A DNA stretch of 64,000 nucleotides from Paenibacillus albidus (GTDB lineage: Bacteria; Bacillota; Bacilli; Paenibacillales; Paenibacillaceae), in assembly GCF_014644435.1 (NCBI RefSeq), contig NZ_BMKR01000023.1, positions 44,503-108,502 on the forward strand. Direction: 5' to 3'. The notes below the pieces were generated by a model that searched no databases, was not told the origin of the DNA, and saw nothing but the letters and a program-made list of their open reading frames with translations. Shown piece after piece: positions 1 through 9,411 of this stretch. Within the stretch, counting starts at the first letter, position 1; each line of letters starts with the position of its first letter. Made by a program: the position numbers and the translations under genes.

Positions 1-873
1 GAAGAAGTTACGGTAGTTCCTGTACAGGCTGATCCGAACAAGGTGCTGAACCTTGAAGAAGCGGTTAAGGTATTGACGGAAGGCAAGGAGGCACCGCTGG
101 TATATGCAGTGCAGGAAGGCGACACGATCTCCGGTATTGCCAAACGGTTTGAAATTACACAGGCGGAGATTTTTGCACACAACCCTGGAGTTAAGGAGCT
201 GACTCTGCAGATCGGGGACGAGCTGCAGCTTACGGTTCCGCAGCCGGATCTCACGGTGGTGACGGTGGAGCAGGTATCGGAAGAAGTGGTTACGGAGCCT
301 GAGGTTGAGGTGCGTACCAGCAATCTGCTGGAAGCCGGCAAGAGCAAAGTCGTGCGTCCCGGACAAACCGGACTCAAGCAGATGCAGTATCAGCTCACCA
401 AAGAGAACGGTGTGGTGGTAAAAGAGGAGTGGCTAGGCCAGACTGTGATTCAGGCGTCCCTGCCTGAGGTGGTCTACCGTGGCACCAAGGTGGTCGGCGA
501 AGGAACCGGCAGGTTTGCTTGGCCGGTTACCGGGGCTACGACCACCAGCAGCTTCGGCGAACGGTGGGGCCGCAGCCACAAAGGTGTGGACCTGGTATCC
601 GGCAACCGTACGATTATGGCTTCGGATGCCGGAACAATTACCTTTGCAGGTGTCATGAGCGGTTATGGCAATGTGGTCATTATGGATCACCGCAATGGCT
701 ATGAGACCTATTACGGGCATTTGAACAGCATTTCTGTTTCTGTAGGCCAACGTCTGGAGCAAGGCGGCAAGATTGGTGTAATGGGTAATACCGGCCGTTC
801 CACCGGCACTCATCTTCATTTTGAAATCCGCAAGAATGGAACTGCCCTTAATCCCATGAAGTTTCTGCAATAA
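1..873 (+). CDS. M23 family peptidoglycan hydrolase with LysM and G5-like regions (5' partial)
   Basis: The frame is open from base 1, so the gene begins upstream of the window; the GTG at 43 is only an internal codon. The visible part has a LysM-like repeat (about residues 34-80, with YAVQEGDTISGIAKRF), a G5-like linker (about 100-165) and a C-terminal M23 domain. The zinc/catalytic motifs HKGVD and THLHFE are present. Known M23 enzymes of this layout are exported endopeptidases that cut peptide cross-links in peptidoglycan. The gene lies just upstream of walRK and runs in the same direction, which fits the WalRK regulon's control of cell-wall hydrolases; that link is inference. A terminator follows. 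Confidence 0.9.
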   Translation, partial: EEVTVVPVQADPNKVLNLEEAVKVLTEGKEAPLVYAVQEGDTISGIAKRFEITQAEIFAHNPGVKELTLQIGDELQLTVPQPDLTVVTVEQVSEEVVTEPEVEVRTSNLLEAGKSKVVRPGQTGLKQMQYQLTKENGVVVKEEWLGQTVIQASLPEVVYRGTKVVGEGTGRFAWPVTGATTTSSFGERWGRSHKGVDLVSGNRTIMASDAGTITFAGVMSGYGNVVIMDHRNGYETYYGHLNSISVSVGQRLEQGGKIGVMGNTGRSTGTHLHFEIRKNGTALNPMKFLQ

Positions 874-891
874 TTCATAATCGACCAGAGG

Positions 892-912
892 CCGCCCGAA
901 TTGCTCGGGCGG
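892..912 (+). terminator. Rho-independent terminator
   Basis: A stem CCGCCCGA/TCGGGCGG with a short loop is followed by a T-containing stretch, 19 bases after the M23 peptidase stop. It separates that gene from walR. Confidence 0.75.
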
Positions 913-1023
913 TTTCTGCCGTTCAGGGGGGCTGCCCTTTATTCATAGGATGTGACGCCCTGACAGGTATGTTAAAATAAAAGAATCAATGTTAACAATG
1001 GATAGAGAGGTGAAGCTGAGGAC

Positions 1024-1755
1024 ATGCAGATGGGAACGATTCTGGTAGTAGACGATGAACAGCCTATTGCTGACATCCTGAAGTTTAATTTGGAAAAAGA
1101 GGGCTATGAGGTGATCTGCGCCTTTGACGGTATTAGCGCAGTGGAGCTGGCCTTGTCTAAACGTCCGGATCTCATGCTGCTGGATCTCATGCTGCCGGGC
1201 AAGGACGGAATGGATGTCTGCCGCGAGGTTCGCTCTGCGCATCTGGATATTCCGATTATTATGCTTACCGCCAAAGACGGAGAGATTGATAAGGTGCTGG
1301 GACTGGAGCTGGGGGCCGATGATTACGTGACCAAGCCGTTCAGCACACGTGAGCTTCTGGCCAGAGTCAAGGCCCAAATGCGGCGGCAGCATAAGCCTGC
1401 TCACTCGGAGACACAAAGTGAGCCCTCCGGAAACAAGCAGGGCATTCACCACTTTGACCTGTTTATAGATACCGATATGTATATGGTGTACAAGGGCGGC
1501 GAGCCACTGGATCTGACGCATCGGGAGTATGAACTGCTGTATTATATGATCCGGCATGCCGGCAAGGTTATGACCCGGGAGCATCTGCTGCAGGCCGTCT
1601 GGGGCTTTGAGTATTTCGGCGATGTGCGGACCGTAGATGTAACGATCCGGCGTCTAAGAGAGAAGATTGAGGAGAATCCCAGCAAGCCGGAATATATTTT
1701 TACCCGGCGCGGGCTTGGTTATTTGATGCATAGCCCCAAAAACGGAAGGTTGTGA
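1024..1755 (+). CDS. walR: WalR response regulator of cell-wall homeostasis (YycF)
   Basis: OmpR-family response regulator, 243 residues, matching WalR in length and layout. The receiver domain occupies about 1-120 with acidic pair D10-D11, phosphoacceptor D54 (in LLDLMLPG) and the YVTKPF lysine. The C-terminal winged helix (about 140-238) contains TVDVTIRRLREK and the usual GRGYL-type ending. WalR is phosphorylated by WalK and controls peptidoglycan hydrolase genes in Firmicutes. The gene opens the walRKHIJ operon; its stop overlaps the walK start (ATGA). A second in-frame ATG at 1030 could also be the start. Confidence 0.96.
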   Translation: MQMGTILVVDDEQPIADILKFNLEKEGYEVICAFDGISAVELALSKRPDLMLLDLMLPGKDGMDVCREVRSAHLDIPIIMLTAKDGEIDKVLGLELGADDYVTKPFSTRELLARVKAQMRRQHKPAHSETQSEPSGNKQGIHHFDLFIDTDMYMVYKGGEPLDLTHREYELLYYMIRHAGKVMTREHLLQAVWGFEYFGDVRTVDVTIRRLREKIEENPSKPEYIFTRRGLGYLMHSPKNGRL

Positions 1756-3584
1756 TGAAGGGACTGTCCTTTTTCCGGACGATTCAGGCCAAGTTTATTA
1801 TCATTTATGTGCTGCTTATTCTAATTGCCATGCAGCTGATTGGGGTGTACTTTGTCAGCTCGATGAAGAACTCGCTGACTAATAATTTCACCAAGGACCT
1901 GAAGGCCCGTGCGGAAATGCTTTCGATTCTGACCGCGGACAAATTCGGCAGCGAAGCCGGGACTACCGACGAAGAGGCAGCGGTGGAAAGCCTGCGCGGC
2001 ATGGTCAATAATCTGTACATCAGCGGCGCCGAAATTCAGGTGCTGGATGCGAGCGGCAAGATCATCACCACCTCGGTCCCCTCGCAGAGTGATTATGTGG
2101 GCCAGCGCAATACGCAGACTGTAGTCAGCCGGGCCTTGCAGGGAATCAGCGACAATGAAGAATATATCATTGCGGATGATAATGTGCGCAAAAAGGTCGT
2201 AGCGAAGCCCGTGCTTTCCGGCGAAAAGGTAGTGGGCGCGATCTATATTGCCGCCGATATGAAGGACCTCTATGCAACAATGAGCCGGATTAACAGCGTA
2301 TTTATTTCAGGCTTGCTGCTTGCCTTGGCACTAACTGCTGTACTGGGTGTCATTATAGCCCACACCTTCACCCAGCCGATCAAGGAAATGACGAAACATG
2401 CGACTGCCGTGGCCGAAGGCCGTTTTAACCGCAAGATGCCTGTATTCGGCAACGATGAGATCGGCCAGCTCAGCCAGGCATTTAATTATATGACGGGAAG
2501 ACTGCATGAGGCGCTCTCGCAGAACGAAGAAGAGAAGGAGAAGCTCGCTTCCATTCTGACCAATATGAGTGATGGTGTGGTGGCTGCCGACGAGAGCGGG
2601 ATTGTGATTCTGATGAACCGCCGTGCGGCATTGATGCTGGGCGCCGAAGGCCCGCTGCCGGAAGGTGCGACACTGGATGGATTGCTGGGTCTTGACGAAG
2701 AGCAGACAGGATCACTGGCCGAAGGCAATGCCCAGTCGGCAATGCTGCATTTTACGCATATGGGCGGGGTGGATCCTAATATCGTTAGGGTCACCTTTAC
2801 ACCGATTCACCGCCGGGAAGGCGGCATTGCCGGTACGATTGCGGTGCTCCAGGATGTGACCGAGCAGGAGAATCTGGAGGAATCACGGCGGGAGTTCGTG
2901 GCCAATGTCTCGCATGAGCTGCGCACACCGCTTACGACCATCAAGAGCTATGCGGAAGCACTTGACGACGGGGCCCTGGAAGACCCGCAGCTGGCCGTTC
3001 GTTTCGTTGGCGTGATCCGCAATGAGACCGAGCGTATGATCCGGCTGGTTACGGATCTCCTGCACCTGTCCCGGCTGGATTCCAAGGAGGCGCGGCTGCG
3101 TATTCAGCCGACGGATATAACCGAGATGCTGGAGGATGTGGCTGACCGTTTCTCCTTCCAGTTGCGCCAGAAGCGGATTGATATTACGACAAGGGTGCGT
3201 AAAGATATCACCACGGCCTGGCTGGACCGTGACCAGATCGATCAGGTACTGGGCAATCTGCTCTCCAATGCGCTGAAATACACACCGGAAGGTGGCAGGA
3301 TCGAGCTCGAAGCCTTGAAGAATGAAGACGGCATGTTGTCTATTTCGGTCCGTGATTCGGGTATCGGCATCCCTAAAAAGGATATTGAGCGGATCTTCGA
3401 GCGCTTCTACCGGGTCGATAAAGCCCGGTCACGGAGCATGGGAGGGACCGGACTCGGTTTGTCCATTGCCCGGGAAATTGTGAAAGCGCATGGAGGCTCT
3501 ATTTCGCTGCAATCCGAGCTGGATGCAGGGTCACAGGTGACCTTCACGCTGCCTCTGGAGAGACAAAGGGGGATGGAAGCGTGA
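1755..3584 (+). CDS. walK: WalK sensor histidine kinase (YycG)
   Basis: Membrane histidine kinase of 609 residues. The ATG at 1755 overlaps the walR stop and is preferred to the GTG one codon earlier. It has two membrane helices (about 9-30 and 185-206) around an extracellular sensor domain, then HAMP (about 207-260), PAS (about 265-370), a HisKA domain with H387 in NVSHELRTPL, and an ATPase domain with DSGIGIP and GTGLGLSI. It phosphorylates WalR. The last four bases overlap walH, so the operon is translationally coupled. WalK is the classic essential kinase tied to division-site wall synthesis; here its identity rests on motifs and gene order. Confidence 0.96.
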   Translation: MKGLSFFRTIQAKFIIIYVLLILIAMQLIGVYFVSSMKNSLTNNFTKDLKARAEMLSILTADKFGSEAGTTDEEAAVESLRGMVNNLYISGAEIQVLDASGKIITTSVPSQSDYVGQRNTQTVVSRALQGISDNEEYIIADDNVRKKVVAKPVLSGEKVVGAIYIAADMKDLYATMSRINSVFISGLLLALALTAVLGVIIAHTFTQPIKEMTKHATAVAEGRFNRKMPVFGNDEIGQLSQAFNYMTGRLHEALSQNEEEKEKLASILTNMSDGVVAADESGIVILMNRRAALMLGAEGPLPEGATLDGLLGLDEEQTGSLAEGNAQSAMLHFTHMGGVDPNIVRVTFTPIHRREGGIAGTIAVLQDVTEQENLEESRREFVANVSHELRTPLTTIKSYAEALDDGALEDPQLAVRFVGVIRNETERMIRLVTDLLHLSRLDSKEARLRIQPTDITEMLEDVADRFSFQLRQKRIDITTRVRKDITTAWLDRDQIDQVLGNLLSNALKYTPEGGRIELEALKNEDGMLSISVRDSGIGIPKKDIERIFERFYRVDKARSRSMGGTGLGLSIAREIVKAHGGSISLQSELDAGSQVTFTLPLERQRGMEA

Positions 3585-4873
3585 AGGAGAGAGTGAAGTC
3601 ATGGATTCTTGCATTGCTTGTGCTCAGCAGCCTGATAGAGAGCTATTACCTGATCTACCGCTTGCCGGGAGCGGACTCGGCGGTGCTGTCGGAGAATTTA
3701 TATGTGAAGACCGACAATATGGGACCGGAGGAGAAGGTCGAGAACCTGCTCTATCCCGATAAGATGGTTATTCATATGGGAGCGGACAAGCATACTCTCT
3801 TTTATCCCAGCTCAACCTTTTACAATCTGATCCTGAACCGGCTCAAGGGCCGCGGCTTTGAGAGCTTTCAGCGGCGCTCCGTGCAGGATTTCGACTGGGC
3901 TAAGATCCGCCAGGAGAACCCCGGAATTGAGCTCTCCTTCGGGGCGGGTATTCCTGTTACGCTGCTGCAGCGGGTAATGCAGCTCTCGCCGGATTCTCTG
4001 TTCGCCGGGGAGAGCATCGACCGGATCTGGATCTACAGCATCAAAAATGACTCCAAGGCGCATGCAGTCTTCTTCAGCACCCGTGGGGATATTGTCTACG
4101 AAGCTGCCAAAGCTGACCTTACGGTTCAGGATATTCAGCAGCATGTGGATTTCGGCAAAAATTGGACGGTGTACACCACCGATAATGGTGATTATTATGT
4201 ACCGGAGACCAGGGTTTCACTGATTGAGGCGGAAATCCCTTCTGACATGTACACTACGGAACAAATGCAGAGCAATCTTTTCTTCGATGCGGGCAGCACC
4301 CGGTATATACAGGAGAAGAATGGCTCGGAGATTTATACGGACAGCAAGCGGAGCCTTCAGGTAGATCAAGAACAGAACTGGATGAGCTACAGTGATCCTG
4401 CAGCTCTGCCGGCAGGAGAGAGCACACCGGCCAAGGATGCGCTGGAAGCGGTGGAGTTCGTGAACCAGCATGGCGGCTGGAACGGGGCGTACCGGCTGGC
4501 GGCGACGGAGGAAGGCCGGCAGGAGCGGAAGGTTTCCTTTCAGCAATATTACGGTTCCTATCCGTATGGCTCCTACCCGATTATAAGTGACGGGCAGCTG
4601 CAGTACGGGGTGATTCACCTGGAGCTGCAGCAGGGGACAGTTTCTTCGTATGAACGCTCTTTGATGTATGTTGATGAGGGACAGGCCGTCAAAAAGGTTG
4701 TGGAATTGCCAGGCGGTGAAGAGCTGAAAGCCCAGCTGGCCGAGATTGGCAAGGCATCGCCGGTGAAGGATTTGACACCGGCTTACGTGCCGGTGGTACA
4801 AGGGGAGAAGCTGCGGCTGCGCCCCGTCTGGAGAGTTACTCTCAGCGACGGCAATGAGCTTACATTGAATTAG
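3581..4873 (+). CDS. walH: WalH (YycH), regulator of WalK
   Basis: YycH-family protein of 430 residues with one N-terminal membrane segment (about 8-25) and a large extracytoplasmic domain. It starts at GTG 3581, inside the last codons of walK. In Bacillus subtilis, YycH and YycI form a membrane complex with WalK and restrain its activity; in Staphylococcus they stimulate it. The sequence is weakly conserved, so the name rests mainly on position between walK and walI, size and topology. Confidence 0.9.
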   Translation: MKERVKSWILALLVLSSLIESYYLIYRLPGADSAVLSENLYVKTDNMGPEEKVENLLYPDKMVIHMGADKHTLFYPSSTFYNLILNRLKGRGFESFQRRSVQDFDWAKIRQENPGIELSFGAGIPVTLLQRVMQLSPDSLFAGESIDRIWIYSIKNDSKAHAVFFSTRGDIVYEAAKADLTVQDIQQHVDFGKNWTVYTTDNGDYYVPETRVSLIEAEIPSDMYTTEQMQSNLFFDAGSTRYIQEKNGSEIYTDSKRSLQVDQEQNWMSYSDPAALPAGESTPAKDALEAVEFVNQHGGWNGAYRLAATEEGRQERKVSFQQYYGSYPYGSYPIISDGQLQYGVIHLELQQGTVSSYERSLMYVDEGQAVKKVVELPGGEELKAQLAEIGKASPVKDLTPAYVPVVQGEKLRLRPVWRVTLSDGNELTLN

Positions 4874-4936
4874 GCTTATGGGTCCGGATGACTAGCTGAT
4901 CAATGCGTACTGATATAACTTTGGGAGGAATGGGGT

Positions 4937-5677
4937 ATGGATTGGGGAAGGGCCAAAAATGTGCTGATCTACGCTTTTTTGCTGCTGAATCTGCTGCTGT
5001 GCTATCAGCTCTGGGTTGATCTGCGCGATCAGGTCAGCGCCAGTGTGGACTTCACTTCCCTGTCCGAAGAAACCCAGAGGGTGATGGAGCAAAAGGGAAT
5101 ACGGCTGCTGTCTGCGATTCCGGCGGGAACCCCGGAGCTGCCTGACATCACCTATCGCTATTCCGGGGAGGAACAGAATGATTCACCGGTCCAGCTTAAG
5201 CAGCCTGTAGACAGCAAGCTGATTTATTCCTCATTCTCGGAGCTGAGCAAGCAGCTGGAGAGCCAAATTCCGGATATCGCCAATTACCGTTTTGATGCTC
5301 AAGAGAGCGAGGTGGGCAAATTCGTGCTTCATCCGCTGGTCGAGAACCAGTGGTCGCTGTTCCGGGTCAGGCTGGAGCTGATTAACAGCGATCAGAAAAT
5401 TGTGGCTTACAGGTGGCCAAAGATCGAGATCGCTGCAAGCAACAATGAGGATGTGCAGAAGGTGCTTCCCGCTTCTCAGGCGCTGAGCAGCCTGATCGAG
5501 AAATATTTTCCGCCGGATTCGGTGGTCAAAGAGATTGAACTGGGATATTACGGAGAATTGTTCAATTCCGAGAGTCAGGTGGCGTCACCCATGTGGCGGT
5601 TCATGCTGGAGAACGGCAAGGCTTATTATGTAGATGCCATCAGTGCGGATATCATCAGTCCCAAGACAACAGAGTAG
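4937..5677 (+). CDS. walI: WalI (YycI), regulator of WalK
   Basis: YycI-family protein of 246 residues: a short cytoplasmic start, one membrane helix (about 8-28, rich in leucine) and an extracytoplasmic domain with the family's C-terminal portion that includes a PMWRF stretch. It starts at ATG 4937 after the ribosome site GGGAGGAA. It lies 63 bases after walH in the walRKHIJ operon and is expected to act with WalH on the WalK transmembrane region. Confidence 0.92.
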   Translation: MDWGRAKNVLIYAFLLLNLLLCYQLWVDLRDQVSASVDFTSLSEETQRVMEQKGIRLLSAIPAGTPELPDITYRYSGEEQNDSPVQLKQPVDSKLIYSSFSELSKQLESQIPDIANYRFDAQESEVGKFVLHPLVENQWSLFRVRLELINSDQKIVAYRWPKIEIAASNNEDVQKVLPASQALSSLIEKYFPPDSVVKEIELGYYGELFNSESQVASPMWRFMLENGKAYYVDAISADIISPKTTE

Positions 5678-5691
5678 AAGGAGCAGGAAAT

Positions 5692-6498
5692 ATGGGTATA
5701 TCATTCACAGTATTATCCAGCGGTTCTACCGGGAACGTAACGGTGGTACGCAATGGAGAAACTACACTTATGATCGATGCAGGTCTGAGTGCGAAACGGA
5801 TCGATGAGCTGCTCGCCATGCGCGAGCTGACGGGAAAGGATATAGACGGCATTTTGGTTACGCATGAGCATTCCGATCATATCAAGGGGCTTGGCGCAAT
5901 GGCGCGTAAATATGATCTGCCGATCTATGCCAACACCAATACCTGGGGTGCGATTGAGAAGGGGATTGGCAATATTGCTGAACATAACCGGATCATTCTG
6001 GAGTCCGGCCAACATAGAGATTTTGGAAGCATGCGTGTAGAGTCGTTTGCCATTTCACATGATGCGGCCGAGCCGGTGGGGTATAACTTTTATGATGGCA
6101 AAGAAAAGCTCTGTGTAGCCACAGATCTGGGGTATGTCAGCGATAAGGTGAGGGCGGCCATCGCTGATGCCGATGTGCTTGTGCTGGAGGCCAATCATGA
6201 TATAGAGATGCTTAGAATGGGGCGTTATCCGTGGAACACCAAACGGCGTATTCTGGGCGACATGGGCCACCTCTCCAATGAAGCCGCAGGAGCGGCACTG
6301 AGCGAGATCCTGACCGGGCGGATGAAGCGCGCTTATCTGGCGCATTTGAGCCGGGATCATAACATGATGGATCTGGCCAAAATGTCCGTACGCGGGGCAA
6401 TGGAAGACCGGGGCTGCTTCTACAAGGACAGCGAGTTTAGATTGTGCGATACGTATTACGATCAACCTACGCCATGGGATAAGGTGAGTCAGTCATAA
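5692..6498 (+). CDS. walJ: WalJ (YycJ) metallo-beta-lactamase-fold exonuclease
   Basis: Metallo-beta-lactamase superfamily protein of 268 residues. The start at ATG 5692 is chosen because AAGGAGCAGG precedes it and the protein then begins MGISFTVLSSGSTGN as in the family; the open frame extends upstream only into walI. The metal site motif THEHSDH is at about residues 58-64, with later metal ligands in the DATD-like and SRDHN segments. YycJ is described as a 5'-3' DNA exonuclease acting in mismatch repair. It is the last strictly conserved gene before htrA. Confidence 0.94.
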   Translation: MGISFTVLSSGSTGNVTVVRNGETTLMIDAGLSAKRIDELLAMRELTGKDIDGILVTHEHSDHIKGLGAMARKYDLPIYANTNTWGAIEKGIGNIAEHNRIILESGQHRDFGSMRVESFAISHDAAEPVGYNFYDGKEKLCVATDLGYVSDKVRAAIADADVLVLEANHDIEMLRMGRYPWNTKRRILGDMGHLSNEAAGAALSEILTGRMKRAYLAHLSRDHNMMDLAKMSVRGAMEDRGCFYKDSEFRLCDTYYDQPTPWDKVSQS

Positions 6499-6673
6499 GG
6501 TGATCCATCTCTGCTATCTTGCGCTCCAATTCCTGGCGGGACAACAATCCCTTCTCAATCAGCAGCTCTACCATAGCCGCATGGGCAAGCGTCATATAAT
6601 AGTGTTCATCCTTCAGATCGCCGAGCTTGCCGATAAATTGCACCAGATCCATACTGGACGAAAAAGAATCCAT
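6467..6673 (-). CDS. Small conserved-looking protein, function unknown
   Basis: A 68-residue acidic, leucine-rich, probably helical protein, convergent with walJ and overlapping its last 32 bases tail to tail. The start is the ATG at 6673, which has GGAGG seven bases upstream; an upstream TTG in frame at 6691 has none. The sequence contains alternating helix-like segments (for example HAAMVELLIEKG) and no known motif that I can name. Good ribosome site and regular codon use argue that it is real. Confidence 0.65.
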   Translation of the reverse strand: MDSFSSSMDLVQFIGKLGDLKDEHYYMTLAHAAMVELLIEKGLLSRQELERKIAEMDHLMTDSPYPMA

Positions 6674-7014
6674 GGTTATGCCTCCTTCCAAGCAGAATTG
6701 GGAAAATAATCTGTAAAAAATATGCAGGACTTATCGATTAGAAAAGCCACGACACGGCGCCAGCCTGTGATACAATCGTATAGAGCGGGATCAAGCGCAG
6801 CTTCTCTACTATTGTAGTCTTCTAAGCCGCAAAATATTCCCTTTCAAAAGAATATAAGCCTCATTACGCTTACAAGCCGTTCTTTTGGGGTGAAATATAG
6901 TGAAACCTTTTAAAGCGAAAAGGAGTCTAACAAATATAGGTCTAGAGGGCACGGGTGTTTGGATATGGCGTTAAGGCCAGGGATGGGCTTGCTATAGAGG
7001 GGAGAGGATTTCTG
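6674..7014 (+). promoter_or_regulatory. Intergenic region before htrA with a hairpin
   Basis: 341 bases without a convincing gene. A TACAAT hexamer near 6770 is a possible -10 for htrA. The stretch 6846-6887 contains the complementary arms CAAAAGAA and TTCTTTTG around a C-rich loop, a possible leader hairpin. The purine-rich GAGGGGAGAGG just before 7015 is the htrA ribosome site. No regulator site could be assigned. Confidence 0.35.
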
Positions 7015-8253
7015 GTGGGATTGTTTGATGATGATTTCTATTCAACCAAAGTATCGCGGCGTGAGGAACGTGAAGCTGCCAAAGGGGCAAGACGCGGATG
7101 GTCTGTACGCAAGTCACGGCAGGGATTGGCTACCTGGCAGGTTTCGGCAATAAGCTCTTTGGTCAGCGCGGTAGTGGCGGTGCTGCTGTTCAGCCTGGTT
7201 ACAGGCCAATTATCCGGTGAGAAGGCGCTCGCACCCACTGTGATCGAGAAGGTAACGCCAAGCAGCGGCGATCCGTACGACCGGATTATTCAGGCGGCGG
7301 CTACGGTCCGGCCAGCGGTAGTGAGTATTATCAATCATAAAGAAGACAATGAGGAGCTTAGTATTCTGGATGAATCGGCACTCGGCTCCGGAGTTATCTA
7401 TAAGAAGTCAGACAATATGGCCCTTATTATTACCAATAACCATGTCATCGATGGGGCCGGCAAGCTGGAAGTCGTTACGGTAGATGGAGAGACCCATAAG
7501 GCAACCCTGGTCGGCACGGACAAAGTCACTGATATTGCTGTACTGTCGATAGATGCCAAGGGCATCCATACTATTGCCCAGATTGGAGATTCCTCCAAGC
7601 TGCGTTTGGGGGAAACCGTCATTGCTATCGGCAATCCACTGGGGCTAGGCGATACCTTGACCTCAGGGATCGTCAGTTACACGGAACGGATGATCCCGGT
7701 GTCGCTTAATCAAGATGGGGTGTATGACTGGGAGCAGGAAGTAATTCAGACCGATGCAGCCATTAATGAAGGCAACAGCGGCGGTGCACTGGTGGATTTG
7801 AATGGCAAGGTGATCGGCATTAATACGATGAAGATCTCGGATACCGGAGTCGAAGGCCTGGGTTTCGCTATTCCCGCTAACCATGTCATGGAGACGGCGG
7901 ATGAGCTGGCAGAGAAAGGGAAGATCTCCCGTTCCTACCTCGGCGTATATTCCATCGATCTGAATAATCCATATGTACCGCTTGACGAGGAGCAGCGCAA
8001 AGAGCTGAAGCTTCCAGACAGTGTCCAAAACGGCGTTGTTGTACTAGATGCGGTGGGTCCGGCGAAGGAAGCGGGACTAAAGCTCAATGATGTGATTGTC
8101 AAATTTGGCACGGAATCCATTACTTCGACCCTCACTCTGCGCAAATATTTATATAACCAGACGAAGATTGGCGACAATCTGGAGATTACATATTACCGGG
8201 ATGGGGTAATGAAGCAGGTAACGGTTAAACTTCTCGAAAAACCAGAGGAATAA
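7015..8253 (+). CDS. htrA: HtrA/DegP-family membrane-anchored serine protease
   Basis: S1C protease of 412 residues. The GTG at 7015 is chosen because GGGGAGAGG lies upstream and the protein then begins MGLFDDDFYS; longer starts lack a ribosome site. A single membrane helix (about 42-64) anchors it, followed by the trypsin-like domain with H143 (NNHVID), D173 (DIAVL) and S255 (GNSGG), and a C-terminal PDZ domain (about 300-405). HtrA-type proteases degrade or refold damaged exported proteins at the outer face of the membrane. It closes the conserved wal-htrA gene cluster. Confidence 0.94.
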   Translation: MGLFDDDFYSTKVSRREEREAAKGARRGWSVRKSRQGLATWQVSAISSLVSAVVAVLLFSLVTGQLSGEKALAPTVIEKVTPSSGDPYDRIIQAAATVRPAVVSIINHKEDNEELSILDESALGSGVIYKKSDNMALIITNNHVIDGAGKLEVVTVDGETHKATLVGTDKVTDIAVLSIDAKGIHTIAQIGDSSKLRLGETVIAIGNPLGLGDTLTSGIVSYTERMIPVSLNQDGVYDWEQEVIQTDAAINEGNSGGALVDLNGKVIGINTMKISDTGVEGLGFAIPANHVMETADELAEKGKISRSYLGVYSIDLNNPYVPLDEEQRKELKLPDSVQNGVVVLDAVGPAKEAGLKLNDVIVKFGTESITSTLTLRKYLYNQTKIGDNLEITYYRDGVMKQVTVKLLEKPEE

Positions 8254-8469
8254 ATCTGTTCGCAGCGGCATATAATATCAGTGCAGTCACGACAAGGAAA
8301 TAAGGCAAGCAACGTCCATTTAATGGACATTATCCATTTTTTCGGGGGGATATAATCGGATAGTATATCGAATGTATATACTTTCTTATATATCCAGACC
8401 GACTGGCAGCCCTTACATTGGGAAGTTAGCCTTTATAGGGAAAATACGGAGAAATTCGGATGGGCAAGC

Positions 8470-8498
8470 TTGCCTTTGCGTATCAGGTGTGTTAATAT
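8470..8498 (+). promoter_or_regulatory. Promoter of the cold-shock gene with long leader
   Basis: TTGCCT and TAATAT separated by 17 bases. Transcription would begin near 8505, giving a leader of about 138 bases before the coding sequence at 8643. Long 5' leaders are typical of csp genes, where they fold differently in the cold. Upstream of it (8254-8469) I see only the inverted repeat GTCCATTTAATGGAC at 8314-8328, which may end htrA transcription. Confidence 0.55.
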
Positions 8499-8642
8499 GA
8501 ATTTATTCATACAATTGATACCTAATTCTTACATTGAAAAGGGCTGTCATATTGGTAGTTACAACCTTTCTCAATGTGTGAATTTTTTCTTTGTTTGAAG
8601 ATAAAAAGAACATATTAATTTAAATTTGTGGAGGTAACACAC

Positions 8643-8843
8643 ATGCAAACAGGTACAGTTAAATGGTTCAACGCAGAAAAAGGTTTCGGATTTATCGAAG
8701 TTGAAGGCGGAAGCGACGTATTCGTTCACTTCAGCGCAATTACTGGCGACGGCTTCAAAACTTTGGACGAAGGCCAACGCGTTGAATTCAACGTTGTTCA
8801 AGGCAACCGTGGACCACAAGCCGAAAACGTTGTAAAACTGTAA
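8643..8843 (+). CDS. Cold-shock protein, CspA/CspB family
   Basis: A 66-residue single cold-shock domain protein with RNP1 (KGFGFIEV) and RNP2 (VFVHFSAI), the nucleic-acid-binding motifs of the family. It starts at ATG 8643 after GGAGGTAACAC. Such proteins bind single-stranded RNA/DNA and keep mRNA unfolded at low temperature. It is monocistronic: its own promoter with a long leader lies upstream and a strong terminator downstream. The next gene is also of a cold-inducible family. Confidence 0.97.
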   Translation: MQTGTVKWFNAEKGFGFIEVEGGSDVFVHFSAITGDGFKTLDEGQRVEFNVVQGNRGPQAENVVKL

Positions 8844-8853
8844 TATAGAAGAT

Positions 8854-8890
8854 ACCGTCCCCGCTTGCGAAAGTTGGGACGGTCTTTTTT
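8854..8890 (+). terminator. Terminator of the csp gene
   Basis: Perfect 8-base stem ACCGTCCC/GGGACGGT with a 14-base loop followed by a run of T, eleven bases after the csp stop. Confidence 0.9.
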
Positions 8891-8973
8891 TCAACAACTG
8901 GTAATATTCTTGAGACTCCGTTAGGAGTTTTTCTTATAATATCAGACTTGCACAGCCATTCTAAGGCCAAATC

Positions 8974-8982
8974 TGGTATAAT
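8974..8982 (+). promoter_or_regulatory. Extended -10 promoter before the YdjO-like gene
   Basis: TGGTATAAT is an extended -10 element. No good -35 hexamer is visible at 17 bases. It lies 107 bases before the start of the YdjO-like gene. Confidence 0.45.
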
Positions 8983-9088
8983 AAGAATTATATCCGCTAA
9001 ATGCGGTTCAACTGCTTGGAGACACGTCGAAAGGCGTTTTTCTTTTTTGGTTCTTCAACTTTTGACATAAAGGAAGGGAGGAACGGCA

Positions 9089-9319
9089 ATGAACTACCGG
9101 AAGAAGCCTTTGGAGGAAATACCGGAAGAAAATACCGCAATTTGGGCATGTACCAATGATGGATGCAACGGATGGATGAGGGACAATTTCGCATTTGAAA
9201 GTGCGCCTTCTTGTCGTCTCTGTCACTCCCCTATGGTACGGGGCATGAAGATGCTCCCACAGCTGCTTAATTCGAATGGCGATCTGAAATCGCTAAAGAA
9301 GGGTATTTCCATTACCTAA
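9089..9319 (+). CDS. YdjO-like cold-inducible small zinc-ribbon protein
   Basis: A 76-residue protein with two cysteine pairs (CTNDGC near residues 25-30 and CRLC near 48-51) that can form a zinc ribbon, with WMRDNF and SPMVRG between and after them. This arrangement matches the YdjO family, described as cold-inducible in Bacillus. It starts at ATG 9089 after AAGGGAGG. The molecular role is unknown. It directly follows a cold-shock gene, which supports the family call, and it ends at its own terminator. Confidence 0.82.
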   Translation: MNYRKKPLEEIPEENTAIWACTNDGCNGWMRDNFAFESAPSCRLCHSPMVRGMKMLPQLLNSNGDLKSLKKGISIT

Positions 9320-9368
9320 CCAACGCCTTTATGGGTCGAGCTTTTCTATAGATTGACGAACAACTCCG

Positions 9369-9395
9369 AGACGGTGAACCCGTCTTATTTTTTTT
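9369..9395 (+). terminator. Terminator after the YdjO-like gene
   Basis: AGACGG/CCGTCT stem with a five-base loop followed by TTATTTTTTTT. Confidence 0.8.
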
Positions 9396-9411
9396 GCCTT
9401 TTTGAAGCACA